A stretch of DNA of 64,000 nt. It comes from DASQPA01 sp963756455. Lineage in GTDB: Bacteria > Acidobacteriota > Thermoanaerobaculia > Multivoradales > UBA5704. Numbering within the stretch: the first letter of the stretch is position 1; each line of letters starts with the position of its first letter. This document shows, one piece after another, positions 61,264 to 64,000 of the stretch. A program made the translations under genes and the position numbers. The stretch spans positions 2,914,001 to 2,978,000 of the forward strand of contig CAVWNC010000004.1 in assembly GCA_963756455.1 (NCBI GenBank), written 5' to 3'. The notes under the pieces were generated by a model. That model did no database searches. It was not told where the DNA came from and saw nothing but the letters and a program-made list of their open reading frames with translations.

Positions 61264-63045
61264 TTGATCGCTGAGAGGGTCGATGCCGGCGTGCGGTCCC
61301 TTGCCTCGGAGCGCGCGGGGGACGCGGACGGCCAGGGACGGCCACCGGAGCCGGAGAGATCCCTGGCGCCCCGAAGGTCGGCGATGCCAGAGATGCCGGC
61401 GCCGGTCCTGCCGGAGATCCTGTCGAGCCCCGCGGCCCAGAACACCAGCGCGGCCGTGGGCTTTGGGATCCTTCTCCTCCTCTCGCTCGCCGGCGGCGGC
61501 CTCCTCGCCGTGGCGGTCTCGGCCGGTGCTCCGGCCTGGATGGCCGTCGTCTTCTCCCTCGTCGCGACGGTGGCGGTCCTCCTCTACGGCGCCACGGTGT
61601 TCCGCTTCTTCCGCCGGGTGGAAGGGCGGATACCGGCCGGCGATGCCGCGTCTCTGGCGCTCGCCGGTCGCCTCGTCGCCGCCTTCTCGGAGCTCGGGGC
61701 GGGCGATCTCGTGCGCGCCGTCGACAGAAGCTCCCACTTGCCCGAGCGGGTGGCGAAGATCTTCACCGCCGCGACCACGGCACTCGCCGAGCTCGCCGAG
61801 CAGATCCAGGACAGCTCGATCGAGGTCGCCTCGGCGGCCGACGAGGTGAACGGCATCGCCAACGAGCTCGCCTCCGGCTCCTCCGAGCAGGCGGCGTCGG
61901 TCGTCGAGATCACCGCCGCCATGGAAGAGCTGGCGCGGACCGCCTCGCAGATCGCCGACAGCGCCACCCTCCAGACCGCTCTGGCCGAGCGCGCCGAGGC
62001 CTCCGGGGACGACGGCTCGGCGGCCGTCGACGAGGCGGTCTTCGGAGTCGAGGAGGTGCAGAAGCGGATCTCCGGCATCGCCGCCCGGGCCGACGCCCTG
62101 GGGACCCGCTCGAAGGAGATCTACCGCGTTTTGGACCTCATCACCGAGATCGCCGACGAGACCCACATCCTGTCGTTAAACGCCGCCATCGAGGGCGCCG
62201 CGGCGGGGGCCGAGGGGCGGCGCTTCGCGGTCGTCGCCGAGGAGGTGCGCCGGCTCGCCCACCGCTCGCAGGAGTCGGTCGATTCGGTGCGCGGTCTCTT
62301 AGACGAGTTCGCGAGCTCCATCCGCGCCACGATCGTCGCGACGGAAGAGGGGAGCAAGGAGGCGACCCGGGTGCTCGAACGGGTGGTCTCGGCCTCCGCC
62401 GCCATCTCCGCCCTCCGCGCCGCGGCCGGCGACACGGCGCGGGTGGCGCGCCAGATCTCGCTCGCCACCCAGCAGCAGAACGCCGCCTCGGACGAGGTCG
62501 TCCTCACGCTCCGCGAGGTGAGCCAGGTGGTGCAGCGGATGACCGGCGGCTTAAAGCAGCTCTCCGGCACCGCCGACCGGCTGGGCCGCCTGGGGCTCAC
62601 CATCCAGCTCCTCGCCCAGTCCTTCCACTTGGACTCGCCGCGTTCGTTGAAGCACCTCGCCGAAGGCTGGGCCGCGCAGATCAACGAGAGGGTCGACGTG
62701 CCCGCCAAGGAGCAACGGCTGGAAGAGCTGCTCCAGCAGGTGCCGTTCGTCGAGATGGCCTACTTCGTCGACTCGACGGGAGCGACCGCCATCCTCTGCT
62801 TCCAGGGCCGCGTCCCCGAGCCGCTCCGCGCCCGCGCCGCCCGCGCGAGAGAGGCCGACCTCCGCCACCGCCCCTGGTACCGGGGGGTGTTGCGCCAGGG
62901 GCGGACCGTGCTCATCCCGCCCTACCTCTCGATCCCCACCGGCGAGGCCTGCTTGACCGCGGCGACCCCGCTCCGCGCCGCGAACGGCGAGCTTCTCGGG
63001 GTGCTGGGGATCGACGTCAACATCAACGGCTGGATGCGGATCTAG
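61264..63045 (+). CDS. methyl-accepting chemotaxis protein with C-terminal Cache-like domain
   Basis: This 593-residue protein starts at TTG 61264, six bases after AAGGAG. Later ATGs (61384, 61393) lack such a site. Two helices (about 63-85 and 90-112) are joined by only a few residues, so there is no periplasmic sensor. The signalling domain (about 150-470) contains the hairpin tip (EIADETHILSLNAAIEGAAA, RRFAVVAEEVRRLAHRS). After it comes a Cache/PDC-like domain (about 490-593) with FVEMAYFVDSTGATA, RPWYRGVL and LLGVLGIDVNI. The sensor therefore lies after the signalling hairpin on the cytoplasmic side, an uncommon order. First gene of the chemosensory operon. Confidence 0.85.
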   Translation: MIAERVDAGVRSLASERAGDADGQGRPPEPERSLAPRRSAMPEMPAPVLPEILSSPAAQNTSAAVGFGILLLLSLAGGGLLAVAVSAGAPAWMAVVFSLVATVAVLLYGATVFRFFRRVEGRIPAGDAASLALAGRLVAAFSELGAGDLVRAVDRSSHLPERVAKIFTAATTALAELAEQIQDSSIEVASAADEVNGIANELASGSSEQAASVVEITAAMEELARTASQIADSATLQTALAERAEASGDDGSAAVDEAVFGVEEVQKRISGIAARADALGTRSKEIYRVLDLITEIADETHILSLNAAIEGAAAGAEGRRFAVVAEEVRRLAHRSQESVDSVRGLLDEFASSIRATIVATEEGSKEATRVLERVVSASAAISALRAAAGDTARVARQISLATQQQNAASDEVVLTLREVSQVVQRMTGGLKQLSGTADRLGRLGLTIQLLAQSFHLDSPRSLKHLAEGWAAQINERVDVPAKEQRLEELLQQVPFVEMAYFVDSTGATAILCFQGRVPEPLRARAARAREADLRHRPWYRGVLRQGRTVLIPPYLSIPTGEACLTAATPLRAANGELLGVLGIDVNINGWMRI

Positions 63046-63513
63046 ATGCGGGAGCCGGCGGCGCAGACGGATCGGGCAGGGGAGATGGAGGGGGCCGCGC
63101 TCGCCGTCGGCACCCATCTGCTCGTACGGGCGGGCGATTTCGTCTGCGCCCTACCCTTGAAGTCCGTCCGCCGGGTGATGCGGGCGCTCGTCGTCCATCC
63201 CCTGCCGGGGGCGACCCCGGAGCTCAAAGGTCTCTCCGAGTTCGCCGGCGAGCCGCTGCCGATCCTCGATCTGGCGCGGCTGGTCGGCGCGCCGCCGGGG
63301 GCGAGCCCGCCCTTCCCGGTCACCATCGTCGCCTGGGCGGGGCCGCCCGAGGCCCGCGAGGCGGTGGGGCTCGCCGCCGAGGCCGCCCTCGGGGTCGTCT
63401 CCGTGCCTCCCGGCTCGGTGGTCGTCGGCGACGGCGGCTTCATCGTCGGCGAGGCGAGCGTCGGCAAAGACGTCGTGCGGGTGCTCAACCTGGAGGCCCT
63501 GGGTCACCGATGA
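63046..63513 (+). CDS. CheW-like adaptor
   Basis: This 155-residue protein begins immediately after the MCP stop codon. It shows a CheW-type fold: VGTHLLVRAGDFVCALPLKS, VRRVMRALVVHPLPG, FAGEPLPILDLARLVG and GKDVVRVLNLEAL. CheW couples chemoreceptors to the CheA kinase. The N-terminal 20 residues are extra. Confidence 0.8.
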   Translation: MREPAAQTDRAGEMEGAALAVGTHLLVRAGDFVCALPLKSVRRVMRALVVHPLPGATPELKGLSEFAGEPLPILDLARLVGAPPGASPPFPVTIVAWAGPPEAREAVGLAAEAALGVVSVPPGSVVVGDGGFIVGEASVGKDVVRVLNLEALGHR

Positions 63514-63845
63514 GCGGCGCGGGCTACCTCCTCCTCCGCCGCGACGGCGGCCTCTTCGGAGTGGCGAGCGCCGACGTCCTCGGCCTCTCCCGGCGTGGGC
63601 CGGACTACCGGGTGGAGGTTTCCAGTCTCGCCGGCGCCGGGAGCGGCCTCCTCGCCGACGAGGTGCTGGGGGTCGAGAAGCTCGACGTGCGTCCCCTGGG
63701 GCGGCTCGTCCGCCGCTACTGGCCGGAGGCCGCGGGCGGCTGGGCGGTCCACGCCGGAGCCCCGGTCATCGTCGTCGATCCGCTCCGGCCGCCCCTCGTC
63801 TGCGCCGAAAAGCAGCTGGAAGGAGAGATTTCGGATGGCGAGTGA
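63510..63845 (+). CDS. short CheW-like protein
   Basis: This 111-residue protein overlaps the preceding CheW gene (ATGA). Its pattern (YLLLRRDGGLFGVASADVLG, LLADEVLGVEKLDVRPLG, VIVVDPLRPP) looks like a shortened CheW domain. It may serve a specialised receptor. Family assignment is by pattern only. Confidence 0.55.
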   Translation: MSGAGYLLLRRDGGLFGVASADVLGLSRRGPDYRVEVSSLAGAGSGLLADEVLGVEKLDVRPLGRLVRRYWPEAAGGWAVHAGAPVIVVDPLRPPLVCAEKQLEGEISDGE

Positions 63846-64000
63846 AGCCGCGACCGACGCGACCGATGCCAGGGATTTGAACCCCGAGGTGCGCCGCCAG
63901 GCCCGGCTGGGCCTTCTCCTCCTCTACGTCGTGGGAGGGTTGGGACTCCTCTTCCTGATCGTCGCCCAGTCGTCCGGAGCGCCGGGTTGGCTCTTCGACA
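63835..64000 (+). CDS. probable second MCP (partial, runs off the window)
   Basis: ATG 63835 lies eight bases after GGAGAG and overlaps the previous stop by 11 bp. The 55 visible residues have a charged N terminus (NPEVRRQARLG) and one long helix (LLLLYVVGGLGLLFLIVA), like the beginning of the first MCP. The rest is beyond the window edge. Confidence 0.6.
   Translation, partial: MASEAATDATDARDLNPEVRRQARLGLLLLYVVGGLGLLFLIVAQSSGAPGWLFD

Overview
The window is high-GC, densely coded bacterial DNA. The two 811-residue MacB/FtsX-type permeases (23514-25949 and 52824-55259) belong to the ADOP type (acidobacterial duplicated orphan permeases). Together with a DUF2911 protein, small secreted GWITDDSCG-type proteins and zf-HC2/TPR proteins, they point to Acidobacteriota, perhaps Thermoanaerobaculia or a relative. 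That placement is inference from gene content; no marker gene was compared. I recognised no rRNA, tRNA or CRISPR array.

Layout. (1) 1-22.6 kb, minus strand: one lipopeptide/polyketide operon, read from right to left. It holds a candidate small leader ORF, an asparagine synthase (asnB-like), a Leu/Phe-dehydrogenase-fold protein, a giant NRPS (fatty acyl-AMP ligase-ACP followed by four C-A-PCP modules) and a type I PKS (KS-AT-degenerate KR-ACP). The start of a further gene runs off the left edge. Gaps are 31-33 bp and the last two junctions are ATGA overlaps, so this is one assembly line. Its release step lies outside the window. (2) 22.8-31.1 kb: a mixed accessory stretch with an F420/NADP-type reductase, an ADOP permease, a frameshifted DUF2911 protein, a zf-HC2/TPR protein, a DPWG-repeat peptide, a GNAT acetyltransferase and a decayed pair of toxin-antitoxin loci. 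(3) 31.3-32.3 kb: a hypothetical gene followed by two facing arrays of a GAGAC motif at an exact 21-bp period, forming a 0.43-kb in-register imperfect palindrome. (4) 32.3-46.9 kb: a membrane protein, an RMD1-like gene remnant, acireductone dioxygenase, two tandem paralogous membrane proteins, a HIT protein, two phosphoesterase-type exported proteins, an OmpW-like barrel, a frameshifted membrane-anchored protein, RNase D, an esterase and TruA. (5) 47.0-52.6 kb: a compact N-N bond-forming cassette comprising a lysine/ornithine N-monooxygenase, a cupin-MetRS fusion of the hydrazine-synthetase type, a SpeD-like pyruvoyl decarboxylase homologue and a convergent FAD-dependent amine oxidase. An 18-bp perfect palindrome lies in front of the operon. 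(6) 52.8-64 kb: a second ADOP permease, a small secreted protein with a clear terminator, an M28 peptidase, a PH/SHOCT protein, a STAS-like protein, a FadL-type porin and the beginning of a chemosensory operon (MCP, CheW, CheW-like, second MCP).

Two signals stand out. The hydrazine cassette matches, from memory of the published families, the NMO + cupin/MetRS + FAD oxidase machinery of s56-p1, triacsin and formycin biosynthesis, but here it sits in a probable acidobacterium and includes a SpeD homologue with its catalytic Ser, His and Cys in place. The 21-bp phased inverted array is not explained by any ordinary feature type.
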